Assembly: GCA_034770075.1 (NCBI GenBank)
Contig: CM068379.1
Coordinates: 22,753,506 to 22,817,505, forward strand
DNA length: 64,000 bases
From: Aralia elata
Lineage: Eukaryota > Streptophyta > Magnoliopsida > Apiales > Araliaceae
Reading direction: 5' to 3'
The first letter of the stretch is position 1; the number at the start of each line of letters is the position of its first letter. Positions 31,923-43,576 of the stretch are shown here, one piece after another. Made by a program: the position numbers and the translations under genes. The notes below the pieces were generated by a model. That model did not search any database, was not told the DNA's origin, and saw nothing but the letters and a program-made list of their open reading frames with translations.

Positions 31923-33293
31923 TTACCCCCCCCCTCCATCATGCCTTGGCAGGGGATTGGCCTTAACATTCGGGGAGTCTGGCTGTTCCACCACAATTTC
32001 CCCACTATCAATCAAGTTCTGGATTCTGTGCTTCAACGTCCAACAGTCCTGCGTATCATGGCCAGGGGAACCTGAGTGGTATGCGCATCGCTTGCTTGGG
32101 TCAAACCTTCTTTCCTTTGGGTCACTCGGGGGTGCCAAACCAACTATCTTCTTTTGGGCTATCAATACCGCTAAGACCCGTTCAAGAGGCTCCCCGAGCG
32201 GGGTGAATACTCGATTTTGCGAGGCCTCATATCTCCTTCGCCCTTCCGCCCTCTGATCAGCGAAGTTAGGCTGTCGGGATGGCCCTACTCTCTGCATCTG
32301 TACTGGAAGATGGTTTTCTGCCTTTCTAGACGAGCCCTGAAGGATGAGGGAAACATCCTCCTCTTTTTTATTTTGCACCCTATGGGAAGTGCTGCCATAA
32401 TTTCCACTCTGTATTTGTTCTGCAGCCGTTTCCAGAGCCGTGAAATCCCAAATCTTACCAGACTTCAGATCCATATCCACCATTTCTCCGTGTTTAATCA
32501 TCTCGGCGAAAGGCCTACTAATCCCTTATATAACCCGCTCATAATAAGGGGCCTGTTGAATATCTACGAAGGTCATCACCATCTCCGACTCGCTCATCGG
32601 GGGACTCACCTGTGCGGCCATACCCCTCCATCGTTGTGCATAGTCCCTGAAGGATTCCCTGGGTTGCTTCTTAACTTTTGTCATTTGGTATCTATCAGGG
32701 GCCATTTGTGCCTGGAAGCTATACTGTGTTAAGAAGGTGTGGGCCAATTCCTCCCAATTGTGAATCCGGGCATTGTCAAGACGGGCATACAAGATTCTCG
32801 CCTCTCCCGTCAAACTCTTTTGAAAAAGTTGCATTCTTAGACCTTCGTCCTCTGCATAAGATCCCAACTCCCCAATGTAGATTTTTAGATGTGTGTAAGG
32901 ATCCCCCTTCCCATTGTATTTCTCAAATTCGGGGATTTTAAATTTCTCCGGATATCTGGTTCCGGGAAAAACACAAAGATCTGAGTAGTTTACCCTGCCT
33001 AGGGACCCTATGCCCTTCATAGATTGGATAGTTTCCTCCATTTATTTCATTTTCTTTCGCAGGTCATCCGTATCTCCATCTTCCGGGATAGTAATCACTG
33101 TTCTGTTAGGTACGGGAATGGCCTTTGGGACGACTGGCTCGCCCTTAGGTTGGGGTGGATCCTCTTTAGGTGGATCCTGTCGAGGTATCAATTGTTCCCT
33201 CAGCATTATGGCCATTTCTAACATCTGCTTCTTGAAGTCATCAAATTTCTCCCTAGATATGGAGCCAGGATTATTAGGTGGGAGCTCAGCCAT
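31923..33293 (-). pseudogene. gag: Tat gag, three open pieces
   Basis: Start ATG at 33293 (MAELPPNNPG), equivalent to the ATG at 46407 in the sister copy. First piece ends at TAA 33044-33042 (CAC in the sister). The second (33041-32526) holds the retrotransposon gag core (YNGKGDPYTHLKIYIGEL, RLDNARIHNWEELAHTFL, QPRESFRDYAQRWRGMAAQV) and ends in TAA where the sister has TCG. The third (32525-31923) has the unusual zinc finger RCAYHSGSPGHDTQDCW, a CX2HX5HX4C pattern typical of Tat Gag. It forms the particle and binds RNA. The two stops are single-codon changes, so inactivation is recent in evolutionary terms. Confidence 0.9.
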
Positions 33294-34064
33294 TTCAGAT
33301 GTAGAGTTTTGGGCCTTTTTAGACTGCGAACGGGTTTGAGGAGCAATCCTACAGAAACAACGGTTCGAAGTTTAGTCCGGGGTAATGAAAGGAAAAATGT
33401 GGATGCATGCTAAAGCTATAACTTTTGTGTTTTTTTGGGTTTTTTAATCTTTCCCTGTAAAACAGAAAGTTAGTAGTCCTTTAATGCGATAACGAATGCT
33501 AAACATGACTTTATTATGCTTTCCCAGTTATTCCCTGCAAAACATAGAGGTTAGTAATTTCTTTTGACAGAAAGGGAAACGTATATGAATGGAATCATGA
33601 CATTTATACTCGTGAACGTAAAAGGGCATGAAGAGACTTTTCCTGCGTTGGGTTAATCTGAGGCTGACCTATCCTAGGGTTACTCTCACGGGCTTTTCGG
33701 CATGAAGGTCCCCAAATCTTCGCAATCTACTCGTCTGAGTCCTTTCAATTGGAGCGGATTTGGGTGGTGCGTTTCCTGAGCCATCTCCGGGGAGCAGCCC
33801 CTTCGAGTCCAGTAATAAGCAACCGACAGGTTCGCCTCAGGAGGAGGTACACTCTCAACATACATTCACATTCATCGTCCTTACCGTATGCAAATGATTA
33901 CTTAAAAGTAAAGCAAATCCATTCGATCATTCATTTATTGGGCAAAGCACACATTCACACAAAAGTAAAAAAAATCAAAATATCGCACACATATACATTT
34001 TATGAATTTTTTTTAAAAGATAGGATATCATCAAGATTTGAATGCGGCTTAAGCCCTCTAATGT
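33294..34064 (-). other. leader of the Tat element
   Basis: About 770 bp between primer site and gag with no convincing ORF. Homologous to 45639-46406. The leader lacks the large extra ORF1 known from legume Ogre elements. Confidence 0.7.
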
Positions 34065-34082
34065 TCCCCAGCAGAGTCGCCA
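34065..34082 (-). promoter_or_regulatory. Tat primer binding site (tRNA-Arg)
   Basis: The minus strand reads TGGCGACTCTGCTGGGGA two bases after the LTR end. Its first 12 bases are complementary to a tRNA end CAGAGTC-G-CCA, which fits plant tRNA-Arg, the primer reported for Ogre-type elements. Confidence 0.85.
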
Positions 34083-34084
34083 GC

Positions 34085-36133
34085 TGTCGACGCCGGTTTC
34101 TCGTCCTTTCCGATTTTTTTGCCTTTAGATTAGATGATTTTGGGAAAAGGTCGGCATTGATGTCGACGGGGTTTTGAAAGATCGTTTTTATGATGAGCCA
34201 ATTAACCAGAGTCGCCAGTTGGTATATTTGAAACGGATGTACCAACTCATCCGAGTTTTCGTTTTTTATAAATCGATGGCTCATATGTGACTCCGAATTA
34301 ATTGGTCTGCGAACCGAGATTCATAGAGTTCGGGGGCTTGCTTAAACGAGGGGAAGGTGTTAGGCACCCCCCGACTTCCGTGAAACACGGTTACCGCAAT
34401 CTTGATACTTTCCTATCCTTTGATTCATAAAATGTGTATACGTGCGTGTGCGTGCGTGTGTGTGCGTATGTGAATGTTGTGGTGAGTTCTTTCATGAGAG
34501 ATGAAACATTTGGCCTTTTATTGAGAAATCGTGTTTTATTTTGGGAATGTCTTAGAACATCGCTTCCGTTAGTACGAGAGAGCTCCTTTATTCATGCGAA
34601 AGGTTTGATTTTACTTGTGAAAAACTATGAGATCTTTATCAGGCGTTGTTTTGGCAAAACAAGAATCTTTTAAACCTTCGTCAAAATAGGAATCGAAATC
34701 TATACATTGCTTTCATAAAATGATGGGCAATTTCTAGGATATCTTTAACCCTATGCACAAAGGTTTAATAAAACATTTCGTTCATTCATAAAAGCCATTT
34801 TTTGGTGATGTTTGAAAATGATTTTCTTTGGCCTTCTTGTTTAATAGGAATCGACATTCATTAGCATTTCCAATTCTTGTCCTCGTGATGCTAATATCCT
34901 ACTTTGATTGATTTAAAAAAAATCTTTATTGTTTTGGCTTTGAATCTTTTGTTTGGTGCTACGAATCAAATTAAACATCAAAACGCGTTGGGGGCTATTC
35001 ACGGGCATGTAAGCCATCAAAATACCCCGAACGCCAACAATCACATATTTCACTACTACGGGGCCTTAAACCCGATTCTCGCTTTGGCGTCGTTTTAAGG
35101 CCCGACGGTTACATGTTACAAAAATGAGCACCTTGAATCTATTACATACATCAAAACGTCCATCATCGGATTTGGACCACGGGGTCGCGTTCCTAGGCTC
35201 ACACCCGATATTGCTACATACCCACGAAATGAATACTACAAAAACTAACCAACACGGATTTGCCTAATACACCATGATATCCGAAAATGACAATCTAAAC
35301 AAATTACACCCGATAAATCATCATAAACAAGCTAGAAATTTCACCACTTGGATATCCTCGGGTTATTAGGAAGAATTTCGTTCCAATGGAACCCTCACTA
35401 ATAATCCCTAATCCATGATTATTCAACAATATACATGAAAATTACATTTAACTTAACCAAATAATATGATATAAATTGCTATAACAAAGGGAATTTTCAC
35501 CTTGCAAATGATCTCAAATGGATGTAAACTTGTGTATTTGAAATAGGATAAGAAGTATATTTGATACAATCAAAATCAAAAGAGTATAAATCCACTCTTT
35601 TTTCTCTCTTTTCTCCCTATTTTGTTGCAAAATTTAGCTATTTCTCTCTCAAAATCCGTGCTGCTGCTGTGCTGAATTCTTCTTCCTCCAAATCTGCTCA
35701 ACCTTTCAACTCCCTGTATGCTGAAACGGAAATGAGCTGAAATAGGCTGGCCAAAGCCAGCCGCCTGCCTTCCACTCACCTGGTTTCGAGTTCCGTGTTT
35801 TCAAAAGGCGCACTTATTGGCCGCAGATCAATCCGCGGCTGGACGGTTTGACTTTCTCGATTTTCTTGCCACGCCTCAATTTTCGTGCCGTAACGTCAGT
35901 TTTCGCTGACGGCCGTAATTTGCAGTCCGGGAATTTCCGGGAGACGTGCCACCTCATTCGGGGATGCCCGTTTCGGACGGCCTTATTGTCACGTCAGCTT
36001 TGGTCGCCAATCATCGCGGTGTTGTTGAACGTTCGCACTTGTGCCCATTCCTTTGATCCCGCAAGCTGGTTCAATTGACGATTTTGCCCTCCTGTCACGG
36101 TTAGTATAGGGAACGCAAAATTTGGGTGTCTAC
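34085..36133 (-). repeat. 5' LTR of the Tat element
   Basis: TGTCGACGCCGG to GGGTGTCTACA, matching 18345-20389 with about 25-30 differences counted by eye, of which roughly half lie in the last 360 bp (35780-36133). One 6-bp insertion (GAGTTC near 35788) and a 2-bp length difference are seen. Confidence 0.95.
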
Positions 36134-36470
36134 AATAACCATGTAAGCACACAATCAGAGAGTTCATATATATCAATATGATCACCTAAAAGCGCATAAT
36201 CACTTAGCACATAAGCATCTAATCACTTAGATAATTAAGCACACAAGCAAGTAGTTACATTAGCACATAAACACATAATCATTTAGACAATTAAGCACAT
36301 AAGCACTTAGTCATATTAACACATAACAGTCATCATCAAATTAAATAACCTTCAAGAATCTCCCCCTATTTGATGATGAGAAAACTAACCAATAATTCCT
36401 AACATTTAATATATTTGAAAAGGAATTAAATTATGCCTTAAGATATAATAAGGCATTGTACTGCTAATGC

Positions 36471-37090
36471 AAAATGATAAGTTCATTAATTAAATGATAA
36501 TGCTTACATGGTCTACAAGATAGACAATTACAAGTTGAGCTAATACTTACTTATCTTGCTCCCTCTGAGTTCGGTACCTTTCAGCCTTCTGACTTGTCTT
36601 CTTGTTTCTGACATACTTAATGCTTTGATTTGTTGCTCTCCCTTACTACTATATCTCACTAAATATCTGTTCCCCTTTACTTACTCTTTCCTTACTTCCT
36701 GATAGCTTACTTCTGTATTTTGCCCTTCTTGATTATCTTTCTCCCTTTTTGTCATCATCACCTAGAGAGAGAGGTATTGCAAAATGATAAGTTCATTAAT
36801 TAAATGATAATGCTTACATGGTCTACAAGATAGACAATTACAAGTTGAGCTAATACTTACTTATCTTGCTCCCTCTGAGTTCAGTACCTTTCAGCCTTCT
36901 GACTTGTCTTCTTGTTTCTGATATACTTGATGCTTTGCTTTGCTGCTCCCCCTTACTACTATATCTCACTAAATATCTGCTCCCCTTTACTTACACTTTC
37001 CTTACTTCCTGATAGCTTACTTCTGCCTTTTACCCTTCTTGATTATCTTTCCCCCTTTTTGTCATCATCACCTAGAGAGAGAGGCATTGC
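36471..37090. repeat. 310-bp tandem duplication
   Basis: AAAATGATAAGTTCATTAAT starts at 36471 and again at 36781, and each copy ends in GAGAGAGG(T/C)ATTGC (36780, 37090). About ten differences between the copies by eye. Function not evident. Confidence 0.9.
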
Positions 37091-37102
37091 CAAGATTTTC
37101 TT

Positions 37103-37316
37103 TCACCTTCTTGGATTGTCTCGGAACGCGGAACTAAGTTCAAGAATTTTGTTTGTTATGATTTGGATGGGATCTTCAGTCTGTTGGCGAAGATGTTGGA
37201 CAAACTGTTGTTGTTCTTGGAATGTTCTTAAGAACCCTTCGTCAAGGAAAGTATCTTCCAAGAATAGATTAATATGAATGGGTACAGTTTTCGGAGGAGG
37301 TTGGGACGAGGATGAT
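37103..37316 (-). pseudogene. fragment of an unknown ORF cut by the LTR insertion
   Basis: Minus-strand open frame of about 70 codons from the LTR boundary to the TGA/TAG-type stop at 37103: serine and proline-rich, then IHINLFLEDTFLDEGF and TFQEQQQFVQHLRQQ with amphipathic helix character. The frame continues into the LTR only by chance. The upstream part would lie beyond the Gypsy insertion. Not recognised; it could be the 3' end of an old retroelement ORF or spurious. Confidence 0.25.
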
Positions 37317-40148
37317 TGTGACACCCCCAAATTCGGGTACTTCGTTTCCACAAGATTTGGTGTTCACTATCCAAATACATCACATCACATCTAACTACCC
37401 ATTCAAATATAAATGAAAACTCTTAAATAAAATAGAAATCTCCCATTAAAGGGTTACAACATCATTAGTAAATAAATCCCAGGTCATCTAACCTTAACAT
37501 AACATCAATGCGGAAAACATACTTAAGTCTATTACATAAACATCACTTAAGCAAATACAACAAGTCTTCATCACTTGTTTGCTTTTTCTTTGCCCTTACT
37601 AGTGGATGACTCATCAGTTCTTTCAACTTTAGCTGCAATGTTATTATGCAAGGGTGAGCAATGATTGCCCAACAAGTACAACAACAACAATAATAATAAC
37701 ATGCAAAACAATCAACGGATATTGAATAATCAAAGATTCAACTTTTGAGTCAAGAATATAAGACAAGATTCAAAAGAACGTCTGAGGGTATTAAGACCAC
37801 GAACTATGTCCCAGGTTATCAAGTATTTCTACTTTAAACCTTTAACAGTCGTAAGACTATATGGATCTTACTTCTCGTACTTAGGGGGATCAGCCCTTTG
37901 TACCATGTATGTGCACAACATCTTAACGCTAACGCGTAAATAAAATCACCTGTATAAGGCTTGTTCATCTCAGTTTGACATCAGAGTCCGCACCAAAGGA
38001 AGTTTGGTTTGGATTTACTTCAATAACATTTTTAGAATTTAGAACGCTCACCAACTATGGACTAGTCGAATCAATAAGGGTTCGCTAGTCAATCAAGGTT
38101 CAAAAGGTATAATTCGAGAATCAAAAACTAAATCTCACAAATATACGATTGGGTAAATTCTGTAAAACTGAAGTATTACAAAAAGGAAATTAGAACTTCT
38201 CATTGAATCCACGAAATTGAATGGAATAGGAATAATAACTTGCTCAAGTAAGTAATAGCAATATAAAGCTTGCATTCTAAGATAATGAAATTTAGGAACT
38301 TGCGTAATTGAAATCAAGGTAGTATTAGGTAGCTTGCTTTCAATGAAATAATAGATCAAGGTAGAAAACTTGCGTAAACATAAAAGTAAGGATAAGATAC
38401 TTGCCTCGTGCATAGACTATAAATTTAAGACTCACTTTCTTTAATCAACCTATACATTCGGTTTATAAAGTAGTAACAAAATTAGTTACAGTATTATAAA
38501 CATTTCAGGATTCATTGTCATCCAACTTTCGTTTTACTACCTAAACTGTTTCTGGTTATCAATCTCACTTCCGAAGTTGTAAACTTAATCATAGCAATAT
38601 CATACTTAAGAATTCCTGAAACTCAACGTCTTTGTATTCGTTCAACATATTAATCTAACTCTTAAACATGCATAGGGTGACATAACTTTACTACAAAGAA
38701 AGAAAATTTTTAATTCTTCCTGCACTGAGCTCGCCGGGGCGAGAATTTCTTCACAAAATTTCTCGCCGGGGCAAGCTCCCGCTGGGGCGAGAAAACTCAG
38801 TTTAATGAGCTCGCCGGGGCGAGCTCGCGCCGGGGTGAGAAACTCATTTCACTGAGCTCGCCGGGGCGAGAAACTCAGTTCATTGAGCTTGCTGGGGCAA
38901 GAATCACGAATTTCAGTTTCTGCAGTTCGCGAAGAATGCAGAAACAGGCCAAAAATTTCCAATCTTATTATTCTTACGTCAAATTAAACATATCCAGATA
39001 CTATAATTTATATATAATTGTTACCCAAGCCTTCTAACATGATTCTAACAACTTAAATTGCATAAACCATGAATTTAAGAATCAAAATTTGAGATTTCTA
39101 TCAATTTATCAAAGTTTTTACAATTTCCATAAAATCACACATAACAGGTTCATTATAAAACCAAATTAATCCGTTTAAATCTTGTTTCCTTCATTTTTAC
39201 ATGCATAAACAAAATAAGTTATCAATTTAACCAATTAACATGCAAAACCAGTATTAATTTTATACATTTAAGCCATGCTCGTAACTAACTACTCTGTAAC
39301 TTTTCAGAGCTTCAATTAAAACATGATTTCATGAAATTAATTACTCTAAATCACATATACATCATATAAAAGACGCTTATACATGCTTTCTAACATCTAA
39401 TCATCATTCTATAAACATTTACCATAGAACTTAGTTTACAGAGAACACAAAACATGTATTCATGGAGAAAATTAAGAAAACATAATTTAAAGGTTAAATT
39501 TAAGAATTACCTATGATTAAATGCTTTAACTATGCAACAATTGAATGTATTTCTTCTCAATTCTCTAATTCCCCACAAATCTCTCTCTTTTCTCTCTGTA
39601 TGAACTTTTGGAAACTGATGAATAGTAATGCATGAAATAATAATACGTGAAACTAAATGGCAGAACATGGTGTCAGTTTAATAACTGGCACCAACTCCTA
39701 CTAAGGCCATGTTTGGCTAGTCTTCTATTCTTCCCTCTAGTTTATTTTAATAAATAGCTTATAATATAGTTCATGTCACACATTTAATTAACTAAATAAT
39801 CTTACTAAAATCAATTAAATAAAATAGGATAATTTTACATTAAATCATATAAATAAAATTCTCATTTATTAAATATGATAAATTATTAAATCTCCAATTA
39901 ATATTAAATTAATTAGAAATAACATTATACTTATTTAAATAATACATTTAATCAAATAAATTCAATTAAACACGTACTTTAAATATAAAAATATTCTCCA
40001 TGTCAATTTTACTAATGTAACACATATAATTAAATTAATCTACCACAAATTCATCGATTAATCAATTAATTCAACAATCAAATCATCGAAAAATATTTAT
40101 TCAATCAATAAATATTTAAATTAAGTTACAAAATTCTCGTTCGTCACA
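37317..40148 (-). repeat. 3' LTR of the second Tekay-like element, 2.8 kb
   Basis: Plus-strand ends TGTGACACCCCC and ...TTCGTCACA. On the minus strand it starts TGTGACGAACG after a polypurine tract. AT-rich apart from the GC-rich repeat at 38725-38901. No coding region recognised. Confidence 0.85.
38725..38901. repeat. GC-rich palindromic minisatellite in the LTR
   Basis: Seven variants of GAGCTCGCCGGGGCGAG in 177 bp (near 38727, 38761, 38778, 38807, 38821, 38852, 38884), separated by AAACTCAGTTNANT-type spacers. The core CTCGCC/GGCGAG is self-complementary and CG-rich, in strong contrast to the AT-rich LTR around it. Confidence 0.85.
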
Positions 40149-40250
40149 TCCTTCCTCCCTTAAAAGGATTCTGTCCCCAGAATCACGACTCAATTAATTA
40201 ATTCGTCCCGTTACATTCTCCCCCCTTACAAAGATTCTGTCCCCAGAATC
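40149..40250 (-). promoter_or_regulatory. duplicated polypurine tract with palindrome
   Basis: On the minus strand two blocks about 67 bp apart each have the palindrome GATTCTGGGGACAGAATC followed by a purine run and ATGT: TTTGTAAGGGGGGAGAATGTAACG (inner) and CTTTTAAGGGAGGAAGGATG TGACG (outer, at the LTR edge). Either could prime plus-strand synthesis. Confidence 0.75.
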
Positions 40251-40262
40251 GCAACACATAGA

Positions 40263-41539
40263 TTAAGCAAATAACTGTGGATAATTTCTCATCATCTGAT
40301 CTTCGAGTTCCCATGTAGCTTCTTCAGCGTTGTGGTTTCTCCAGATCACCTTGACAGAAGGTATAATTTTATTTCGTAACACTTGCTCTTTCCTGTCAAC
40401 TATCTGAACAGGCTCTTCTTCGTAAGACAAATCTTTCTCAACTTGCAGGGGTTCATACTCTATTACATGTTTGTAGTCGGGTTTGTATGATCGTAACACC
40501 GAGATATGAAAGACATTATGGATGTGTTCTAGCGCTGGAGGTAAAGCTACCTCATATGCGACCTCACCAACTCTTCTTAACACTTCAAAGGATCCAATGA
40601 ACCTCGGGCTCAGTTTTCCCTTCTTACTAAAACGAATCTTCCCTTTCCAGGGAGATACTTCAAGAAAACATAGCTATCAGACTCAAACTCTCGATTCTTA
40701 CGATGTTGATCGGTGTACTTCTTCTGTCTATCTTGAGCTGCTATCAATCTTGCCCTGATCACTTTAACGATTTCTGCAGTTTGTTGTACCAGTTCTAGTC
40801 CGAGCAATTGACATTCGCCAACTTCATCCCAGTATAATGGAGTTCTGCACTTCCTGCCGTACAACGCTTCGTAAGGCGGCATGCCAATACTTGCGTGGTA
40901 ACTGTTGTTATAAGCAAATTCCACCAACGATAGATGATCATTCCAATTTCCTTTGAAATCCATGATGCAAGCTCTTAACATATCCTCCAATGTTTGAATC
41001 GTTCTTTCACTCTGTCCGTCAGTCTGTGGATGATATGTCGTACTCATACGTAACTACGTTCCCAAACATTCCTGTTGTCATTTCCAGAAGTTCGATGTGA
41101 AACGCGGATCCCTATCTGAGACAATAGATATTGGAACACCGTGCCTCGAAACAATCTCTTTTACGTACAACTTCGCTAGCTGATCTAGATTGAATCTGAT
41201 CTTGATCGGTAGAAAATGTGCTAATTTAGTCAGTCGATCAACAATAACCCATACTGTGTCGAAACCTTTCTGAGTCGTCGGAAGTCCTACTACGAAATCC
41301 ATGGTAATGTGTTCCCATTTCCATTCTGGGATTTCTAACGGTTGTAATAGTCCACTTGGTCTCTGATGTTCTGCTTTAACTTTCTGACATGTCAAACACT
41401 TGGCTACACAATCGGCAACGTCTCTCTTCATATTCGGCCACCAAAAATGCTGTTGGAGATCTTGGTACATCTTCGTACTACCCGGATGAATTGAATATCT
41501 TGAATTATGAGCCTCGCTCAAAATTTCCTCCTTAACCTC
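40263..41539 (-). pseudogene. pol: Tekay-like integrase and chromodomain, broken
   Basis: Minus strand from 41539: zinc region (HNSRYSIHPGSTKMYQ ... CLTCQ), core MDFVVGLPTTQKGF, SDRDPRFTSNFW and HPQTDGQSERTIQ with the third catalytic residue, then the GPY-like region and the chromodomain (KVIWRNHNAEEATWELEDQM) ending at 40263. Stops near 41077 and 41048 and a frameshift at about 40610-40640 (in the FLKVSP region) break it. The chromodomain marks it as a chromovirus. Confidence 0.88.
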
Positions 41540-42902
41540 TTATACTGGCGGAACCCAAATTCTTCCCTCGAATCTTAATACTCCCTCGTTATCCACTTTA
41601 AATTTCACTTCATCACCTCCAGATATTCTTTTCCTGATTTTCTCACATTCTTCGTCCTGATTTTTTATTTCCTTAACCTTATCCACCAAAGTTGGACCGA
41701 TTCTCAATTGAAATAATTTTTCGTCACAATCTTCCAGAAATTTCACCTCCAACTCCAGTTTTGCCATTGCTGTAATTAGCTCCTCTTGAGCGGTAATCAT
41801 AAACAATTTCTCCCGTCCCTTTCTGCTTAAGGCGTCGGCCACAATGTTTGCTTTACCCGGATGGTATAAAATTTTTCAGTCATAATCCTTTATCAATTCC
41901 AACCATCTCCTCTGTCGCATGTTCAGATCTTTCTGTGTAAAAATATATTTCAGACTCTTGTGGTCCGTATATATCTCACACCTCTCCCCGTAAAGATAGT
42001 GCCTCCATATTTTCAGAGCAAACACTACCGCAGCCAATTCCAAATCATGGGTAGGATACCCCTTCTCATAGTCTTTTAATTATCGTGACGCATACACAAT
42101 GACCTTACCGTTCTGCATAAGCACATAGCCTAGTCCTTTATGCGATGCATCACTATACACCACAAAATTTCCTGTGCTATCTAGTAGAGACAACACAGGC
42201 ACCGTACTCAACCTCTTCTTTAATTCTTGAAAACTTTCCTCACACTTCTCCGTCCAAACGAACTTCATCGTCTTTCTAATCAAATTCGTTAACGGAGTCA
42301 CGATTTTGGAAAAATCCTGAATAAATCTTCTGTAGTAACCTGCCAATCCGAGGAAACTCCTTACTTCCGATGGTATTTTCGGCTGATCCCAGTTAAGCAC
42401 TGCTTCAACCTTTGACGGATCCACCGAAATCCCATCCTTGTCAATCACATGTCCAAGAAATTGCACTCGCTCTATCCAGAACTCACACTTTGAAAATTTA
42501 GCGTACAACTTCTCTTCTTAACGCTTCTAATGTTAACTTCAAATGCTCTGCATGCTCTTCCTTGGTTTTGAAATAAATTAGAATATCGTCAATGAATACT
42601 ACTACGAACTTATCCAAAAACGGCTTAAACACCCTGTTCATTAGGTCCATGAATGCTGTGGGAGCATTCGTTAGACCAAATGACATCACCAGAAACTCGT
42701 AATGACCATAACGAGTTCTGAACACTGTCTTCGATACATCTTCCTTCCTCACCTTCAAATGATGATAACCACTCCTCAAATCTATCTTTAAAAAATATCT
42801 AGCTCCTTTCAATTGATCAAACAAGTCGTCGATTCTTGGCAACGGGTATTTATTCTTAATCGTGACCTTGTTCAACTCCCTATAATCGATGCAAAGCCGC
42901 AT
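41540..42902 (-). pseudogene. pol: Tekay-like reverse transcriptase and RNase H, broken
   Basis: Minus strand from 42902: MRLCIDYRELNKVTI, DLRSGYHHLKV, SFGLTNAPTAFMDL, FIDDILIYF at about 42605-42579 with both catalytic Asp present, then a one-base frame change at about 42500-42508, and the RNase H start VVYSDASHKGLGYVL. TAA at 42082-42080 (Q position) and a TGA near 41878 (W position) interrupt RNase H. HPGKANIVADALSRKG at about 41860-41815 ends the domain, and a 100-codon linker leads to integrase. Unlike the element at 7000-16247, this RT retains the catalytic pair. Confidence 0.88.
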
Positions 42903-43576
42903 CGATCCGTCCTTCTTTTTAACAAATAATATCGGCGCTCCACGGCGATACGCTCGACTGAATATACTTCTTATCTAAAAGTTCTTGTAGCTGTAGCATC
43001 AATTCTTTCATCTCTACTGGGGCCATTCGGTACGGAGCCTTCGATATCGGGGCAGTGCCTGGCGCCAAATCGATTACGAATTCAACTTCCCTATCTGGCT
43101 GAAGTCTTGGGAAATCGTCTGGAAAGACGTCTACAAAGTCCCTTATGACATGTATCTCTTCTAAATTCGGACTTTCTTTTCGAGTATCTACTATGTAGGT
43201 TAAGTATCCCACACAGCCTTGTCTTAACAACTTCCTGGCCTGCATCATCGTCAGACAACTCGCTTGTTTAGGCGATTTACTGCCGTAAAATACTACCTTT
43301 GACGGAGTCATAAGATTAATACGTTTCTTCTGGCAATCAATTATCGCTCCATAATTGAATAGCCAATCCATACCCAAAATAACGTCAAATTCCCCAAGTT
43401 TAATTGGGATCAGATCTACTGTCATCACGTTTCCCTTAATATTCACTCTACAGTTCTTGTGTACGTACCTAACAGGAATTATTTCCCTATTTGCAATTTC
43501 TATGTTCAAAGGGTAATCTAATTCCTCCTTAGGCAAATCTAAGTTCTTAGCAAAGTCATCGGATATAAATGAACAA
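42903..43576 (-). pseudogene. pol: Tekay-like protease C-terminal part, split by Tat insertion
   Basis: The frame reads CSFISDDFAKNLDLP at the right edge, the segment right after the DSGAT motif of the protease. The DSGA part itself is missing because the Tat LTR begins at 43577. Downstream LGEFDVILGMDWLFNYGAII and IVDTRKESPNLEEIHVIRDF are regular, leading to the RT entry (PYRMAPVEMKELMLQLQEL). One frame change at about 42905-42920. Confidence 0.88.

Larger units (their letters stand above)
18345..36133 (-). mobile_element. Tat-lineage (Ogre-like) Gypsy element, complete, with an antisense gene cassette
   Basis: 17.8 kb with two LTRs (18345-20389 and 34085-36133), near-identical by eye, in target duplication ATAAC (18340-18344 and 36134-36138). 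On the minus strand: tRNA-Arg primer site, gag, protease, intron, RT, RNase H, archaeal-type RNase H, integrase. Dual RNase H, tRNA-Arg priming and an intron before RT are hallmarks of Tat/Ogre. Between integrase and 3' LTR it carries two genes in the opposite direction and a 70-bp tandem array. About 25-30 LTR differences counted by eye in 2.05 kb suggest a fairly young insertion. The gag-pol has several stops, so it is not autonomous now. Confidence 0.93.
36134..37316. other. unidentified flanking DNA right of the Tat element
   Basis: Begins with the target duplication ATAAC. 36140-36330 repeats words such as GCACATAAGCACTTAG. A CTCCCCCTATTTGATGATGAG segment near 36361 recalls leader or UTR sequence of some copia elements. 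A 310-bp tandem duplication follows. The last part may hold a fragment of a coding region on the minus strand. Confidence 0.5.
37317..43576 (-). mobile_element. Tekay-like Gypsy chromovirus, 3' part, interrupted by a Tat insertion
   Basis: Minus strand: protease, RT, RNase H, integrase, chromodomain, polypurine tract(s) and 3' LTR (37317-40148). Its gag, leader and 5' LTR must be beyond the right edge, because the Tat element at 43577 is inserted inside its protease. It is related to the element at 7000-16247 in protein but has a different LTR. Both share the LTR terminus TGTGACACCCCCAAATT. Confidence 0.9.
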
